A DNA stretch of 42,538 nucleotides from Actinomycetales bacterium SN12 (lineage in GTDB: Bacteria; Actinomycetota; Actinomycetes; Actinomycetales; Microbacteriaceae): assembly GCA_002837415.1 (NCBI GenBank), contig PJCV01000012.1, forward strand, positions 1 through 42,538. Direction: 5' to 3'. Of the stretch, positions 42,288 through 42,538 are shown one piece after another. The position numbers and the translations under genes were made by a program. The notes beneath the pieces were generated by a model. The model did not search any database, was not told where the DNA came from, and saw nothing but the letters and a program-made list of their open reading frames with translations. Position 1 is the stretch's first letter, and every line of letters begins with the position of its first letter.

Positions 42288-42538
42288 CATTTCGACTCGT
42301 CGCTTCGCTCCTCGCTCAATGACCGAGGGAAGGGCTGAGGGGCATTTCGACTTGGGCTGGCGCCCTCGCTCAATGACCGGAGGCGCGGAGGGGTATTTCG
42401 ACTCGGGCTGGCGCGCTGGCTCAATGACCGGGGGTGCAGGGTGGGCGCATTTCGACTCGTCGCTGCGCTCCTCGCTCAGTGACCGGAAGTACGCAGCGGA
42501 GGGGCATTTCGACTCGTCGCTGCGCTCCTCGCTCAATG
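42288..42538 (-). repeat. Second REP array, inverted and with a 37/38-bp unit
   Basis: Units start at 42288, 42343, 42394, 42448 and 42505 (the last cut by the window end), with steps of 55, 51, 54 and 57 bases. The unit is CATTTCGACTCGTCGCTTCG, then CTCCTCGCTCAATGACCG. It is the reverse complement of the class 2 theme with extra TCG/CTC insertions. It would translate as SEERSDESK-type peptides, which are not genes. Confidence 0.88.

Noticed and set aside
42207..42536. 109-residue minus-strand frame rich in SEERSDESK
   Set aside because: It is the translation of the REP array. The repeated peptide comes from the DNA repeat, and there is no ribosome site or domain.

Overview
The window is high-GC actinobacterial DNA from around the chromosomal replication origin. 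Gene order matches the origin region of Actinomycetota: from left to right, fhaA-fhaB-pstP-rodA-pbpA-pknA-pknB, trpG-like, sortase E, crgA, rhomboid, ppiA, then tRNAs, DUF3566, gyrA, gyrB, dciA, recF, dnaN, dnaA, rpmH, rnpA, yidD, yidC, jag-like and rsmG. The block from fhaA to dnaA corresponds closely to the first ~20 genes of Mycobacterium tuberculosis. The REP-like repeats, the two DUF7882 proteins and overall sequence style suggest Microbacteriaceae, probably Microbacterium. This is an inference without a database search.

Layout. 0.1-3.5 kb: a HAD phosphatase, a cold-shock protein, a 640-bp gap with strong predicted RNA structure, CsbD, a glutamate-cysteine ligase-like enzyme, DUF7882 and tRNA-Leu. 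3.7-12.6 kb: the seven-gene growth, division and Ser/Thr phosphorylation operon, with start/stop overlaps at most junctions. 12.6-18.1 kb: trpG-like, a 51-residue membrane peptide, sortase E, crgA, rhomboid protease, cyclophilin, YbaK, NUDIX and a second DUF7882. 18.2-26.6 kb: a more accessory stretch with an AraC regulator, a class V aminotransferase, tRNA-Ala, a broken DUF3253 locus, tRNA-Ile, a DUF4097/response regulator/histidine kinase operon and a rifampin-phosphotransferase-like enzyme. 26.8-36.8 kb: DUF3566, gyrase, dciA, recF, dnaN, oriC and dnaA, all on the minus strand. 37.1-40.4 kb: rpmH to rsmG on the plus strand. 40.4-42.5 kb: nearly gene-free, with REP arrays, a cluster of parS sites and one GIY-YIG nuclease gene. 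This is where the ParB centromere lies, presumably just before parAB outside the window.

How it works together. Replication leaves oriC (about 35.0-35.4 kb, possibly also the dnaA-rpmH gap) in both directions. dnaA-gyrA and rpmH-rsmG are co-oriented with the forks, while the fhaA-pknB operon is head-on, as in mycobacteria. The parS cluster 4-7 kb from the origin would load ParB for origin segregation. The PknA/PknB-PstP-FhaA/B-RodA-PbpA module couples cell-wall status to growth, with CrgA and the sortase next to it.

Most unusual signals: (1) seven parS-like sites interleaved with two differently built REP arrays; (2) REP-derived sequence read as protein inside pknB, fhaA, ybaK and across the recF/dciA junction, including a 21-bp in-frame tandem repeat in the PknB kinase domain; (3) two diverged copies of a ~95-bp hairpin element flanking gyrA and DUF3566 with compensatory arm changes; (4) a same-direction array of DnaA-box-like nonamers 20 kb from oriC; (5) a run of hairpins upstream of csbD that may be a structured RNA; (6) repeated leaderless-type starts.
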